A stretch of DNA of 64,000 nucleotides from JBOGCH01 sp051656645 (GTDB lineage: Bacteria > Bacteroidota > Bacteroidia > Bacteroidales > Marinifilaceae), in the NCBI GenBank assembly GCA_051656645.1, contig JBOGCH010000009.1, positions 20,320 to 84,319 of the forward strand, read 5' to 3'. A model generated the notes under the pieces. That model was not told the origin of the DNA, did not search any database, and saw nothing but the letters and a program-made list of their open reading frames with translations. Both the position numbers and the translations under genes were made by a program. Positions 33,922-43,342 of the stretch are shown here, one piece after another (positions within the stretch are counted from its first letter, which is position 1; every line of letters starts with the position of its first letter).

Positions 33922-36900
33922 ATGCAAAACAATTTACCGAAAAGACAAGGATTGTATGATCCTGACAATGAACACGACGCATGCGGTGTCGGGTTATTGG
34001 TAAACATTAATGGCGGAAAATCTCATGAAATTGTGGATAACGCGCTTACCGTATTAGAGAATATGGTGCATCGAGGAGCAGAGGGAGCCGATCCGCATAC
34101 AGGAGATGGAGCAGGTATAACAGTCCAAATTCCGCATGAGTATATTTTATTGCAAGGAATTCCTCTTCCGGAAAAAGGCCGCTATGGAGTCGGGATGATG
34201 TTCTTACCGCAGGATAAAGCGGATTTTGATATGTGCATAGCCACAATAAGTAAGCAAGTCGAGGATATGCAAATGCATGTACTTGCGCTTAGACATGTTC
34301 CGGTAAATAATTCTATATTAGGAACTGTTGCAAAAACATCCGAACCGGCTATATGTCAGTTATTTGTAACAGATAATACGCAAGCACACCTTTCGGAAGC
34401 TAAATTATATCTCTTAAGGAAACGAATAGAGAAAGCAGTATTGTCACTGTCATTGACGGATAATAGTGCATTTTACATTGCTTCCTTGTCAACTCGTACC
34501 ATTATTTACAAGGGGATGCTGTCATCATTGCAATTGCGTTCCTATTATCCGGATTTAAATAGTCCATATTTCACGTCTGGATTGGCACTAGTACACTCCC
34601 GTTTCTCTACAAATACATTTCCTACGTGGGCATTGGCGCAACCTTTCCGTATGTTGGGACATAACGGTGAAATAAATACTATTCGAGGAAACCGTAGTTG
34701 GATGGAAGCGCGTGAAAGTGTATTAAACCCGGGAAAATTGGGGTCAATGGATGAGTTTATCCCAATCATTCAGCCCAATATGAGCGACTCCGCTTCATTA
34801 GACAATGTATTAGAGTTTTTTGTAATGTCTGGTTTAAGTTTGCCGCATGCCCTTTCTATGTTGGTGCCGGAATCTTTTAATGATAAAAACCCAATATCGT
34901 TACAACTGAAGGCATTTTATGAGTACCACTCAATATTAATGGAACCCTGGGAAGGACCGGCTGCATTATTGTTTACCGATGGTCGATATGCCGGAGGAAT
35001 GCTAGATCGCAATGGACTTCGTCCGGCGCGCTATCTTATTACAACGGATGGTATGATGGTAATGGCATCTGAGACCGGTGTCTTACCAATTGACTCCTCT
35101 CGGATAAAAGAGAAAGGTCGACTTCGTCCGGGAAAAATGATATTGATTGATACCGAATTAGGAAAAATATATAATGACAAGGAGTTAAAAACCGAATTAG
35201 CGCAGGCTAAACCTTACGGCGAGTGGCTGTCAAACAACCGGATTCACTTGGATAATATCACTTCAGGGCGTACGGTAACGCCCGGAGTTGATAATTACAT
35301 GACGCAATTAAAAGCATTCGGTTATCACGTGGAGGATATTAAGAATGTTATAAATCCAATGGCGATAACCGGGGCAGAACCGACATCGTCTATGGGAAAT
35401 GATACGCCATTAGCTGTATTCTCCAATCAGCCGCAACGCTTGTTTAATTACTTTCGTCAAAACTTCGCTCAAGTAACTAATCCACCCATTGACCCTATCC
35501 GTGAGTCGTTGGTTATGTCATTGACCGGATACATTGGTGCCATAAACAATAATTTATTGATGCCTGCTCCGGAGCTGTGTAAAATGGTTCGTTTGGAGGA
35601 ACCCATTTTAACTAATGCACAGTTGGATATTCTTTGCAATTTACGTTATAAAGGCTTCCGTACTGAGAAATTATCCATGCTATTCCCTGTAGTTGAAGGC
35701 ACAAGCGGAATGGAAAAAGCCATTGAGGCATTATGTCAAAAAGCTGAACAGGCTGTAGATAACGATTTTAATTACCTTATCCTTTCAGATAGAGGAGTAA
35801 CGGAACAAATGGCAGCAATTCCCTCTTTGTTGGCAGTTGCCGCCGTGCACAATTATTTAATAAGCAAAAGGAAGCGAGTACAAATTGCCCTTATCGTTGA
35901 ATCCGGTGAACCGAGAGAAGTAATGCATTTTGCTTTATTATTCGGATACGGAGCAAGTGCCGTATGTCCGTACCTTGCCTATGCCGTATTGGATAATCAG
36001 GTAAAACAGCATGAAATATTGTTGGATTATCAAACAGCTCAACAGCATTATATTAAAGCCGTATCTAAAGGACTCTTAAAGATAATGTCCAAAATGGGAA
36101 TTTCTACTTTAATGAGTTATAAGGGAGCCAAAATCTTCGAGGCGATAGGCATTTCGCAAAACTTATTAGATAAATATTTTGGTAGTACCATTTCTAAAAT
36201 AGAAGGAGCGGACTTACAGGATTTGACCTCTGAGATTTTAACGCAGCACATGGCTGCATTTGATATAGATTCAACCTCTAATACTGCACTTCCTTTTCTT
36301 GGACACTACGCTTACCGTAGAGATGGTATTGCGCATGCATGGAATCCTCAAACCATTGCTGCCTTGCAACATGCCACACGAGTTGGTAGTTATGCTAAAT
36401 TTAAGGAGTTTACCTCCTTGGTAGACAATAAGATGGAGCCCATGTTTATTCGCGATTTTCTAGATTATAAAACTAACCCAATAGATATAAAAGAGGTAGA
36501 GTCTGTTGAGTCCATTACCCGTCGTTTTATGACGGGAGCTATGTCTTTTGGATCGATATCGAAGGAAGCGCATGAGGCTATGGCTATTGCAATGAATAAG
36601 ATAGGTGGTCGTAGCAATACCGGCGAAGGTGGTGAAGATCCGCACCGCTATATTCAGCGTCAGGATGGAGTATCAACTCGCTCAGCCATTAAGCAAGTAG
36701 CCTCTGCTCGTTTTGGTGTAACGACCGAATATTTGGTAAATGCCGATGAAATTCAAATTAAGGTTGCACAAGGTGCTAAACCTGGCGAAGGTGGACAACT
36801 ACCCGGTTATAAAGTGGATGAGGTAATTGCTAAAACACGCCATTCTATACCCGGCATATCGCTTATTTCACCTCCACCACATCATGACATATACTCTATT

Positions 36901-38433
36901 GAGGACCTAGCCCAACTGATATTTGATTTGCGGAATGTAAATCCTCGTGCCCGTATCAGTGTAAAACTTGTTGCCGAATCGGGTATAGGAACCATTGCGG
37001 CAGGTGTAGCTAAGGCCAAGGCGGATATGATCATTATTTCGGGTGCCGAAGGAGGCACAGGAGCTTCAGCAGCTAGTTCTATAAAACATGCCGGTTTACC
37101 ACCGGAAATCGGACTGTCAGAAACACAACAAACATTGGTGTTAAATAACTTACGTGGTCAGGTCACATTGCAAACCGATGGACAATTGAAAACCGGACGA
37201 GATATTGTTATCATGGCAATGTTGGGAGCGGAGGAATTTGCCTTTGCTACCTCAGCACTTATCGTTTTAGGATGTGTAATGATGCGTAAATGCCATCTGA
37301 ATACATGTCCGGTTGGAGTTGCAACTCAAAATGAGGAGTTGCGTAAGCGTTTCCTTGGCCGATCTGAATACTTGGTAAACTTTTTTACCTTCTTGGCACA
37401 AGATGTTCGAGAGCATTTGGCACGTATTGGCGTCCGTTCTATGGATGAAATTATTGGTCGCGTGGACATGTTGCATCAACAAGCCTGGGACACTAATTCT
37501 AAAACAGAAAAAGTGGATCTGTCCCGTATTCTTTATCGTCCGGAAGTTGAAGCATCAACAGAAATATTACGTGGTAAAGGACAATCTATAGACTTGAGTA
37601 CAGTACTTGATCAAGCAATTCTGCGTAATGCTGCATCGGCAATACAACTGGCACAACCTATGGACTTGGAGTTTTCAATAGCCAATACCAATCGCTCAGT
37701 TGGAGCTATGTTATCCGGTGTTATAGCTCAAAAATATGGAAATAATGGATTACCTAACAATACAATAAATGCAACGTTTCGTGGTTCTGCCGGACAATCG
37801 TTTGGAGCTTTCTTAAGTAAGGGCGTAACTTTCCGTCTAGAAGGTGATGCTAATGACTATTTAGGAAAAGGTCTTTCAGGAGGTACAATTGCACTATTGC
37901 CATCGGCAGGAAGTAAATTCACTCCACAAGACAATATTATTGCCGGTAATACACTGTTGTATGGCGCAACGTCGGGCCAGGTATATATAAATGGTAAAGT
38001 GGGTGAGCGTTTTTGTGTGCGTAACTCAGGCGCAATAGCAGTAGTTGAAGGGACTGGAGATCACTGTTGTGAATACATGACAGGCGGACGTGCTATTATA
38101 TTAGGAACAGTAGGGCGTAACTTCGCGGCTGGAATGTCCGGAGGTATTGCTTATGTCCTTGACCAAGAGGGCGACTTTGATTATTATTGCAATATGGAAA
38201 TGGTTGAGTTAACACTTGTTGAGGCTATTGCAGATAGGAGAGAGTTAAAACAATTAATACACCAACACTGGGAATATACATCATCTCCATTGGCTCAACG
38301 TATCTTAGCCGATTGGGATAATTATGTTGACAAGTTTATCAAAGTTACTCCTATAGAGTATAAACGGGTACTCCATGAGGAACGAATAAAAGAACTTGAC
38401 AAGAAAATCAATCAGGTACAGCGTGATTTTTAA
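33922..38433 (+). CDS. gltB: Glutamate synthase large subunit
   Basis: Forms glutamate from glutamine and 2-oxoglutarate with electrons from the small subunit. 1503 residues, full length. A 21-residue propeptide precedes the nucleophile C22 (ACGVGLLVN) of the glutamine amidotransferase domain (about 22-430). A central domain and then the FMN-binding barrel (about 830-1200) follow. The 3Fe-4S cysteines are C1118, C1124 and C1129 in CVMMRKCHLNTC. A C-terminal beta-helix (about 1260-1500) completes it. gltD follows after 60 bp. A long 5' region with short dyads suggests regulation. Confidence 0.97.
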   Translation: MQNNLPKRQGLYDPDNEHDACGVGLLVNINGGKSHEIVDNALTVLENMVHRGAEGADPHTGDGAGITVQIPHEYILLQGIPLPEKGRYGVGMMFLPQDKADFDMCIATISKQVEDMQMHVLALRHVPVNNSILGTVAKTSEPAICQLFVTDNTQAHLSEAKLYLLRKRIEKAVLSLSLTDNSAFYIASLSTRTIIYKGMLSSLQLRSYYPDLNSPYFTSGLALVHSRFSTNTFPTWALAQPFRMLGHNGEINTIRGNRSWMEARESVLNPGKLGSMDEFIPIIQPNMSDSASLDNVLEFFVMSGLSLPHALSMLVPESFNDKNPISLQLKAFYEYHSILMEPWEGPAALLFTDGRYAGGMLDRNGLRPARYLITTDGMMVMASETGVLPIDSSRIKEKGRLRPGKMILIDTELGKIYNDKELKTELAQAKPYGEWLSNNRIHLDNITSGRTVTPGVDNYMTQLKAFGYHVEDIKNVINPMAITGAEPTSSMGNDTPLAVFSNQPQRLFNYFRQNFAQVTNPPIDPIRESLVMSLTGYIGAINNNLLMPAPELCKMVRLEEPILTNAQLDILCNLRYKGFRTEKLSMLFPVVEGTSGMEKAIEALCQKAEQAVDNDFNYLILSDRGVTEQMAAIPSLLAVAAVHNYLISKRKRVQIALIVESGEPREVMHFALLFGYGASAVCPYLAYAVLDNQVKQHEILLDYQTAQQHYIKAVSKGLLKIMSKMGISTLMSYKGAKIFEAIGISQNLLDKYFGSTISKIEGADLQDLTSEILTQHMAAFDIDSTSNTALPFLGHYAYRRDGIAHAWNPQTIAALQHATRVGSYAKFKEFTSLVDNKMEPMFIRDFLDYKTNPIDIKEVESVESITRRFMTGAMSFGSISKEAHEAMAIAMNKIGGRSNTGEGGEDPHRYIQRQDGVSTRSAIKQVASARFGVTTEYLVNADEIQIKVAQGAKPGEGGQLPGYKVDEVIAKTRHSIPGISLISPPPHHDIYSIEDLAQLIFDLRNVNPRARISVKLVAESGIGTIAAGVAKAKADMIIISGAEGGTGASAASSIKHAGLPPEIGLSETQQTLVLNNLRGQVTLQTDGQLKTGRDIVIMAMLGAEEFAFATSALIVLGCVMMRKCHLNTCPVGVATQNEELRKRFLGRSEYLVNFFTFLAQDVREHLARIGVRSMDEIIGRVDMLHQQAWDTNSKTEKVDLSRILYRPEVEASTEILRGKGQSIDLSTVLDQAILRNAASAIQLAQPMDLEFSIANTNRSVGAMLSGVIAQKYGNNGLPNNTINATFRGSAGQSFGAFLSKGVTFRLEGDANDYLGKGLSGGTIALLPSAGSKFTPQDNIIAGNTLLYGATSGQVYINGKVGERFCVRNSGAIAVVEGTGDHCCEYMTGGRAIILGTVGRNFAAGMSGGIAYVLDQEGDFDYYCNMEMVELTLVEAIADRRELKQLIHQHWEYTSSPLAQRILADWDNYVDKFIKVTPIEYKRVLHEERIKELDKKINQVQRDF

Positions 38434-38493
38434 CTCTAATCTCTAACATTAACCGTGTCGTTTAACGATATGGATTTAAAATAGATAAGTCTT

Positions 38494-39915
38494 ATGGGAA
38501 ATCCTAAAGCATTTTTGACAGTAAACCGTAAAGAGGCGGGTTACAGACCATTGGAAGAAAGAAAATATGATTTTGGCGAAGTGGAACAGACGCTCAATCC
38601 GGAGGATCGTCGTTTGCAGGCTTCTCGATGTATGGATTGTGGCGTACCCTTTTGTCATTGGGCATGTCCACTGGGCAATAAACAGCCCGAATGGCAGGAT
38701 TTAGTATATAAAGGAAAATGGAAAGAAGCCTACTACGCATTAGAATCGACAAACGACTTTCCTGAGTTTACCGGACGTGTATGTCCTGCATTATGTGAAA
38801 AGAGTTGCGTCCTAAATATTACGGAACAAGCTGTTACTATTCGTGAAAATGAGGCTTCCATAGCCGAACGTGCGTTTAACGAGGGATTTATAACCCCATT
38901 GTCCCATATTAAGCGTAATGATAAATCTGTGGCTGTTGTGGGCTCCGGACCGGCAGGGTTAGCAACCGCTAATCAGTTAAACCGATTGGGATACACTGTC
39001 ACAGTATATGAAAAGGAACACGGTTATGGCGGATTACTACGTTATGGTATTCCTAATTTTAAATTAAATAAAAACGTAATTGATCGTCGTATTGCAATAA
39101 TGCAAGCGGAGGGTATTGAGTTTAAGAATAATATCTGCGTGGGAAAAAACTTACCGGTAACGGAAATAACCGAAAAATACGATGCTATTTGCTTGGCTAT
39201 AGGCGCTGATAAACCGCGCGACTTAAAGGTTGAAGGCCGTCAAGCTAAAGGTATACATTTTGCACTTGAGTTGCTTAAACAACAAAACCAGCAATTGACG
39301 GGCGAAGATATATCAATGCAAGCTCCCATATCGGCAAAAGGGAAACACGTGGTTGTAATTGGTGGAGGCGATACTGGTAGTGACTGCGTAGGTACTGCCG
39401 TGCGTCAAGGTGCCCTAAGTGTTACGCAAATTGAAATTATGCCTATGCCTCCCAAGCATGTAAATCCCGATACGCCTTGGCCCTTATACCCCGTAGTATT
39501 AAAAACTACCTCGTCGCACAAAGAGGGATGTGAGCGTATGTGGGGAGTGGAAACACAACGTTTTATTACCAATAACGGCTCAGTTTGCGGTGTTGAAGTG
39601 GAAGATGTGAAATGGGAAGAAACACCAAATGGTGGTAAAATCTTTAACCGAATGGGCAATAGACAGACATTGAAAGCTGATTTAGTGCTTTTGGCAATGG
39701 GCTTTGTTCATGTCGAACACCAAGGTGTGGTAACAGACTTAAGCCTGGAAATAGATACGCGAGGAAACGTAAAAACAAGTGAGCAATTCCAAACCTCGCG
39801 AAATAACATTTTCGCCGCAGGCGATGTACAAAGCGGTGCCGGACTCGTTGTTAGATCCATAGATGCGGGTCGCAAAACAGCACAAGCTATTCACAGTTAT
39901 TTACAGAATCAATGA
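38494..39915 (+). CDS. gltD: Glutamate synthase small subunit
   Basis: 473-residue FAD/NADPH flavoprotein that passes electrons to GltB. The N-terminal region carries two 4Fe-4S cysteine sets, CMDCGVPFCHWACPLGN near 47-63 and CPALCEKSCVLN near 94-105. The FAD-binding VVGSGPAGLATANQLNRLG is near 147-165, and the NADPH site VVIGGGDTGSDCVGTAVRQG near 287-306. The end reads AAGDVQSGAGLVVRSIDAGRKTAQAI, the usual FAD-binding close. Forms an operon with gltB. Confidence 0.96.
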   Translation: MGNPKAFLTVNRKEAGYRPLEERKYDFGEVEQTLNPEDRRLQASRCMDCGVPFCHWACPLGNKQPEWQDLVYKGKWKEAYYALESTNDFPEFTGRVCPALCEKSCVLNITEQAVTIRENEASIAERAFNEGFITPLSHIKRNDKSVAVVGSGPAGLATANQLNRLGYTVTVYEKEHGYGGLLRYGIPNFKLNKNVIDRRIAIMQAEGIEFKNNICVGKNLPVTEITEKYDAICLAIGADKPRDLKVEGRQAKGIHFALELLKQQNQQLTGEDISMQAPISAKGKHVVVIGGGDTGSDCVGTAVRQGALSVTQIEIMPMPPKHVNPDTPWPLYPVVLKTTSSHKEGCERMWGVETQRFITNNGSVCGVEVEDVKWEETPNGGKIFNRMGNRQTLKADLVLLAMGFVHVEHQGVVTDLSLEIDTRGNVKTSEQFQTSRNNIFAAGDVQSGAGLVVRSIDAGRKTAQAIHSYLQNQ

Positions 39916-39964
39916 TGTAATGAGTGAAAATATCCCCAACTATTAATTTAACAGACTAATAGTT

Positions 39965-40030
39965 TAGAAATAACGACCTACAAATTAGCTTAATACACAA
40001 CCGTGAAGCTAATTTGGGTCGTTATTTCTA
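39965..40030 (+). terminator. Terminator of gltBD
   Basis: Left arm 39965-39991 and right arm ending 40030 pair over 25 positions with a 2-nt bulge. Loop of about 14 nt. The stem carries the copy of TAGAAATAACGACC and its complement. Confidence 0.75.
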
Positions 40031-40326
40031 TTTATTGTCATGACATGTTTTGATGGTAATTGCCTCCGCATAAAAAAGTATAACTGTTTCATCCGGTTCA
40101 GGCCATACCCTGGAGTTACTCCCCGTACAAAGTTTGTCCACATGTTTTTTTGAAATACAAAATGTATAAATTATCAAGCATCGGGATAGCAGATGGATAA
40201 TCCTTTAAACTTTGCAATGTTTTGAGAATAGTTACTCTGTATGAATTCTACTTATGTCATTTTTGATAAAGAATTAGCTGCTCTAGAGTCGGCTCGTATC
40301 TACAATGCTTCTGCATAATATCCTCT

Positions 40327-40406
40327 TTACCCCTTCCTTACCTCCTATAAGGGTAAGGCGGAGGTAAGGGGGGTATATAGCGGAGGTTTGGAGGGGGTAA
40401 GGGGGA
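40327..40406. repeat. Array B: 11-bp-period inverted tandem array
   Basis: TTACC occurs at 40327 and 40338. Its complement GGTAA occurs at 40352, 40363 and 40396, with GGTTT at 40385, all on one 11-bp grid. The remaining unit is shifted by 2 bp (GGTAT at 40372). The centre is near 40345-40350 (CTATAAG). The sequence is purine-rich on the right half (GGAGGTAAGG). Same architecture as arrays A, C and D but with a different word. Confidence 0.75.
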
Positions 40407-40606
40407 TGCGGCGAAGCTACGGAGCTGCTGCTACTTTTTTTGTGTTTGTAATGTTGTGTGCCGTATAGCGCTTTCAGCGCATTGTTATTCTTGACGTTAA
40501 GGAATGGGGAGGATTTATTTGTGCGAGAATGAAAAGTTTGCTTATGAAATAATAAGTTTTATAAGTTAAATGTAATATTTCATTCTATCTACTACAGAGA
40601 AAATAA

Positions 40607-40614
40607 TATATTTA
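40607..40614 (+). promoter_or_regulatory. -7 box before the DUF4377 gene
   Basis: TATATTTA followed by CAA, 28 bp before the ATG at 40642. Near match to TAnnTTTG. Confidence 0.4.
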
Positions 40615-40641
40615 CAATTTATAATAAATAATAATCAATAT

Positions 40642-41529
40642 ATGAGAATGAAATGCAATAGTGGTGTGATGTCTGTTCTGTTCTCATTGCTGTGCCTAAT
40701 GGCTTGTTCGGATAACGGAGAAAATGGTAGAACCATTACCGGGACTAAGAAGTATGACCTGACAGTTGCCTCGCATAAGGTTTTAGGTGTGATTTCTACT
40801 TGTGGAAATTACTCCTTAGATGAAACATATGCTGTAAAAAAAGGTAGCTCGGAAGTGTGGCAATCTCAAGGCAAGATTGCCGGGTTTGAGCACGAAGAGG
40901 GCAATCAATACATGATTAACGTTAAGGAAACTAGTTATCTGGATTATAGCATGGGCGAACCGCAATGGACGGAATACGAGATGAGTAAACTCATATCTAA
41001 GGAGAAGCAAGTTTCTGCTGATGTTCCGGTACATTTTATCCCTGATTGGTATGACCCACAAAACAGGATTAATGTACGATATGCGATAGAAGCCGAAAAT
41101 AAAGAATTGATAGAACATGATTTGAAAATGAATGAGTCCATTCCTTGGGATTATCAAATCGCGTTTGCCGGCAATAGTTATGCATTATGGGACAATGAGA
41201 AGGTACTAATTGATTGTGGAGGTGTTCAAAGAACAGAAAAAGAGCTAACGTTGTTTCCGGAGTCGTACAAAATTCTCCCTCCAGAGGGTGATGAGGTAAT
41301 CCGATGGCACGGAGAGTTTTGTTTTGAATCCAAAATAAAGCATAGGGATGTAGTACGTAAATATGATGTATTTTGTGGAGAGTCTGTAGGTGCTTCTTCG
41401 ACACAAAAGCTAAACATACATTTATATGTAGATTTGACAGAGTATTACAAGAGCAAATATCCGAAGAGTGATGTGAATGCGGTAGTGATAGTTATAGAAT
41501 TCCTTGGTAGCTCGCTATCCTATACATAA
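40642..41529 (+). CDS. DUF4377-containing lipoprotein
   Basis: 295-residue lipoprotein with signal peptide and lipobox CLMAC (Cys22). Residues about 30-115 match the DUF4377 pattern: a WQSQGKIAGFEHEEGNQYMINVK segment, where W, GF and YE/EEG residues are characteristic. The C-terminal 170 residues are beta-rich, contain several cysteines and tryptophans, and are not recognised. Predicted envelope location. The endonuclease-like lipoprotein starts 47 bp downstream and may share its transcript. Function unknown. Confidence 0.78.
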   Translation: MRMKCNSGVMSVLFSLLCLMACSDNGENGRTITGTKKYDLTVASHKVLGVISTCGNYSLDETYAVKKGSSEVWQSQGKIAGFEHEEGNQYMINVKETSYLDYSMGEPQWTEYEMSKLISKEKQVSADVPVHFIPDWYDPQNRINVRYAIEAENKELIEHDLKMNESIPWDYQIAFAGNSYALWDNEKVLIDCGGVQRTEKELTLFPESYKILPPEGDEVIRWHGEFCFESKIKHRDVVRKYDVFCGESVGASSTQKLNIHLYVDLTEYYKSKYPKSDVNAVVIVIEFLGSSLSYT

Positions 41530-41576
41530 TAATTGGATTAGCAGTTATTTTAATAGAAGATAATAAAAAGAATGGA

Positions 41577-42602
41577 ATGATGTTATATAGACTTTTTTGT
41601 GGTATGATGTTATTACTTCTTTTTGCCTGTAGCGAAAAGGAGTTAGTGGTAATGCAACTAAATGTGTGGCAGGAGGGGACCATGGTGGAAGAGGGATATG
41701 AGATGCTTGTAAATGAAATAGCACATCACAAACCGGATTTTGTTATGTTGAGCGAAGTACGCAACTACAAAGGGACGCGGTTTTGCGACCGTATCGTAGC
41801 CTCTTTAAAAGACAAAGGAGAAACCTATTACTCTTTTTATAGCTATGACTCGGGATTGTTGAGTAAATATCCAATCATTGATAGTTGTACCATTTTTCCG
41901 GAGAACGGCGATCATGGTAGTATTTACAAACTTGTGTGTAAAGTAAACAAACGGGAGGTTGCAGTATATACTGCCCACTTGGATTATCAGAATTGCAGTT
42001 ACTACATGGTTCGCGGTTACTGTGGGAGCACATGGAAAAAGCTAGATGCTCCGATAACAGATATAGAAATGTTGTTGACCAATAATATAGCCTCACAACG
42101 AGATGATGCTATCAATGCTTTCATTGCCGATGCAAATGTTGAAAAGGCAAAAGGGCGCTTAGTATTGCTGGGTGGCGATTTTAATGAACCATCACATCTT
42201 GACTGGACTGAGAAAACGGCCAATATAGCGGATCATAATGGAGTTGTAATTCCTTGGACTGTAAGTACGTTATTGTACGATAATGGATTTGTTGATAGTT
42301 ATAGGGAGTATTTTCCATGCCCTGTGTCTCATCCGGGGTATACATATCCTGCGGATTGTGGCGGAGCCGAAATAAAACGCCTTACATGGGCGCCACTGGC
42401 AGATGAGCGTGAGCGAATTGATTTTATATACTATTTCCCTACAGCGGGATTATCGCTTACAGATGTTGCGGTATATGGACCACGCGGATCTATAAAGAAC
42501 AGTATTCGCGCTGAAGAGCAGACCCAAGATCCATTTATTATGCCATTGGGCGAATGGCCTTCGGACCATAAAGGAGTTATTGCCCGCTTCAAGATGAGAT
42601 AA
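41577..42602 (+). CDS. Endonuclease/exonuclease/phosphatase-fold lipoprotein
   Basis: 341-residue protein of the EEP superfamily, whose members are metal-dependent phosphodiesterases. The signal peptide ends with LLLLFACSEKE (Cys18), so it is an envelope lipoprotein rather than a DNA repair enzyme. Motifs in order: LNVWQEG (Asn), MLSEVRN (metal Glu), YTAHLDY (catalytic His), GGDFNEPSH (Asp-Asn), ERIDFIYY and the C-terminal SDHKGV. All catalytic positions look intact. Possible substrates include nucleic acids, phospholipids and inositol phosphates; sequence alone cannot choose. The second Met codon overlaps the first, so the start may be 41577 or 41580. Confidence 0.85.
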   Translation: MMLYRLFCGMMLLLLFACSEKELVVMQLNVWQEGTMVEEGYEMLVNEIAHHKPDFVMLSEVRNYKGTRFCDRIVASLKDKGETYYSFYSYDSGLLSKYPIIDSCTIFPENGDHGSIYKLVCKVNKREVAVYTAHLDYQNCSYYMVRGYCGSTWKKLDAPITDIEMLLTNNIASQRDDAINAFIADANVEKAKGRLVLLGGDFNEPSHLDWTEKTANIADHNGVVIPWTVSTLLYDNGFVDSYREYFPCPVSHPGYTYPADCGGAEIKRLTWAPLADERERIDFIYYFPTAGLSLTDVAVYGPRGSIKNSIRAEEQTQDPFIMPLGEWPSDHKGVIARFKMR

Positions 42603-42630
42603 CGATATATTTTCACCGATATATGAATAG

Positions 42631-42677
42631 AAATAAACCTATTGAATAGATATTTCCTCTAGGCAATAGGTTTATTT
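42631..42677 (+). terminator. Terminator after the EEP lipoprotein gene
   Basis: Perfect 14-bp stem AAATAAACCTATTG and complement with a 19-nt loop, followed by TTATTTTATTG-type T-rich sequence. Confidence 0.7.
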
Positions 42678-42882
42678 TATTGTATGGAATAATTCTATAA
42701 AATAGTTGTAAAGCTTGCTTCCAACTGCATTTTTTTCTCTCAGAATATAATTTGTTTTATAAAGTATAGAACTTACAGGGATTCGCCATAAATGTGCATA
42801 CCCGAAAGTTTTAATATTACCACTAAAAAAATCTCGACATTATACTATCGTCACAATATCTTATCAACCTCCGCTCCTCACT

Positions 42883-42960
42883 ATCTATACCCCATCTATA
42901 TCCCATCTATATCTCATCTATATCCCAGCTATATCCCCTAGGGGGTATAGATAGGGTATG
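42883..42960. repeat. Array C: 11-bp-period inverted tandem array
   Basis: ATCTATA recurs at 42883, 42894, 42905, 42916 and (as AGCTATA) 42927, exactly 11 bp apart. The array then passes through the palindrome CCCCTAGGGG (42935-42944) and returns as TATAGAT at 42946 and GGGTATG. Arms 42919-42939 and 42940-42960 pair with two mismatches plus wobbles. Five forward units face one to one-and-a-half inverted units, so the array is asymmetric. Confidence 0.85.
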
Positions 42961-43177
42961 CGAAAACTTTTTTTACCTGCTGGGAATTGTGGGGAGGGGT
43001 GCTAATTATGGAGGAGTGAAGGATTATCTGCGCATGTCTAATTACAATTACTAAATCGCAGCATGGTTATCTGGGCATTATTTTGCCGGATAGTGATAGT
43101 TTTTTTGATGGTAGCAGTTTGTAGGTAAAGGAGCATGCCACGTTTGAGATGGATATTTATGATAAAAAGTGCCGTTT

Positions 43178-43194
43178 TGTCAGTAACACTGACA
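43178..43194. promoter_or_regulatory. Perfect palindrome upstream of dnaK
   Basis: TGTCAGT-AAC-ACTGACA, a 7-3-7 perfect dyad followed by seven T. It lies about 63 bp before the sigma-54-like promoter, a suitable distance for an activator site. It could also act as a plus-strand terminator because of the T-run. Confidence 0.55.
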
Positions 43195-43256
43195 GTTTTT
43201 TTACGTAATAAATGACGATGTTACGCCATTTTTTCATTTAATAGGTAAAAATGCTT

Positions 43257-43273
43257 TTGGCACGTGATTTGAA
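43257..43273 (+). promoter_or_regulatory. Sigma-54-like promoter of dnaK
   Basis: TTGGCACG-TGAT-TTGAA. The -24 element is a perfect match to TTGGCACG, and the spacing to the -12 TTG is the required one. The -12 reads TTGA instead of TTGC. The predicted start is near 43283, 60 nt before the dnaK ATG. No TAnnTTTG box competes in this interval. Confidence 0.6.
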
Positions 43274-43282
43274 TAATGATTG

Positions 43283-43300
43283 ATGTCCGTGTAAGGACAT
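43283..43300 (+). promoter_or_regulatory. Hairpin at the predicted 5' end of dnaK mRNA
   Basis: ATGTCC-GTGTAA-GGACAT, a perfect 6-bp stem that coincides with the start predicted from the sigma-54-like promoter. Might stabilise the mRNA or respond to temperature. Confidence 0.45.
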
Positions 43301-43342
43301 GATTTGAAAAAATAAAGATAAACATATAAATTATTTAGTGTT

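Larger units (their letters stand above)
39916..40641. other. 726-bp gap between gltD and the DUF4377 gene
   Basis: Holds the gltD terminator (39965-40030), about 290 bp with no supported gene, array B (40327-40406), then an AT-rich tract with the promoter of the DUF4377 gene. No tRNA or small RNA signature was recognised. Confidence 0.5.
42603..43342. other. 740-bp gap upstream of dnaK
   Basis: Contains in order the endonuclease-like gene's terminator (42631-42677), a 200-bp AT-rich stretch with nothing recognised, array C (42883-42960), about 200 bp without clear features, then the dnaK control region: palindrome 43178-43194, sigma-54-like promoter 43257-43273 and leader hairpin 43283-43300. 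Confidence 0.6.
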
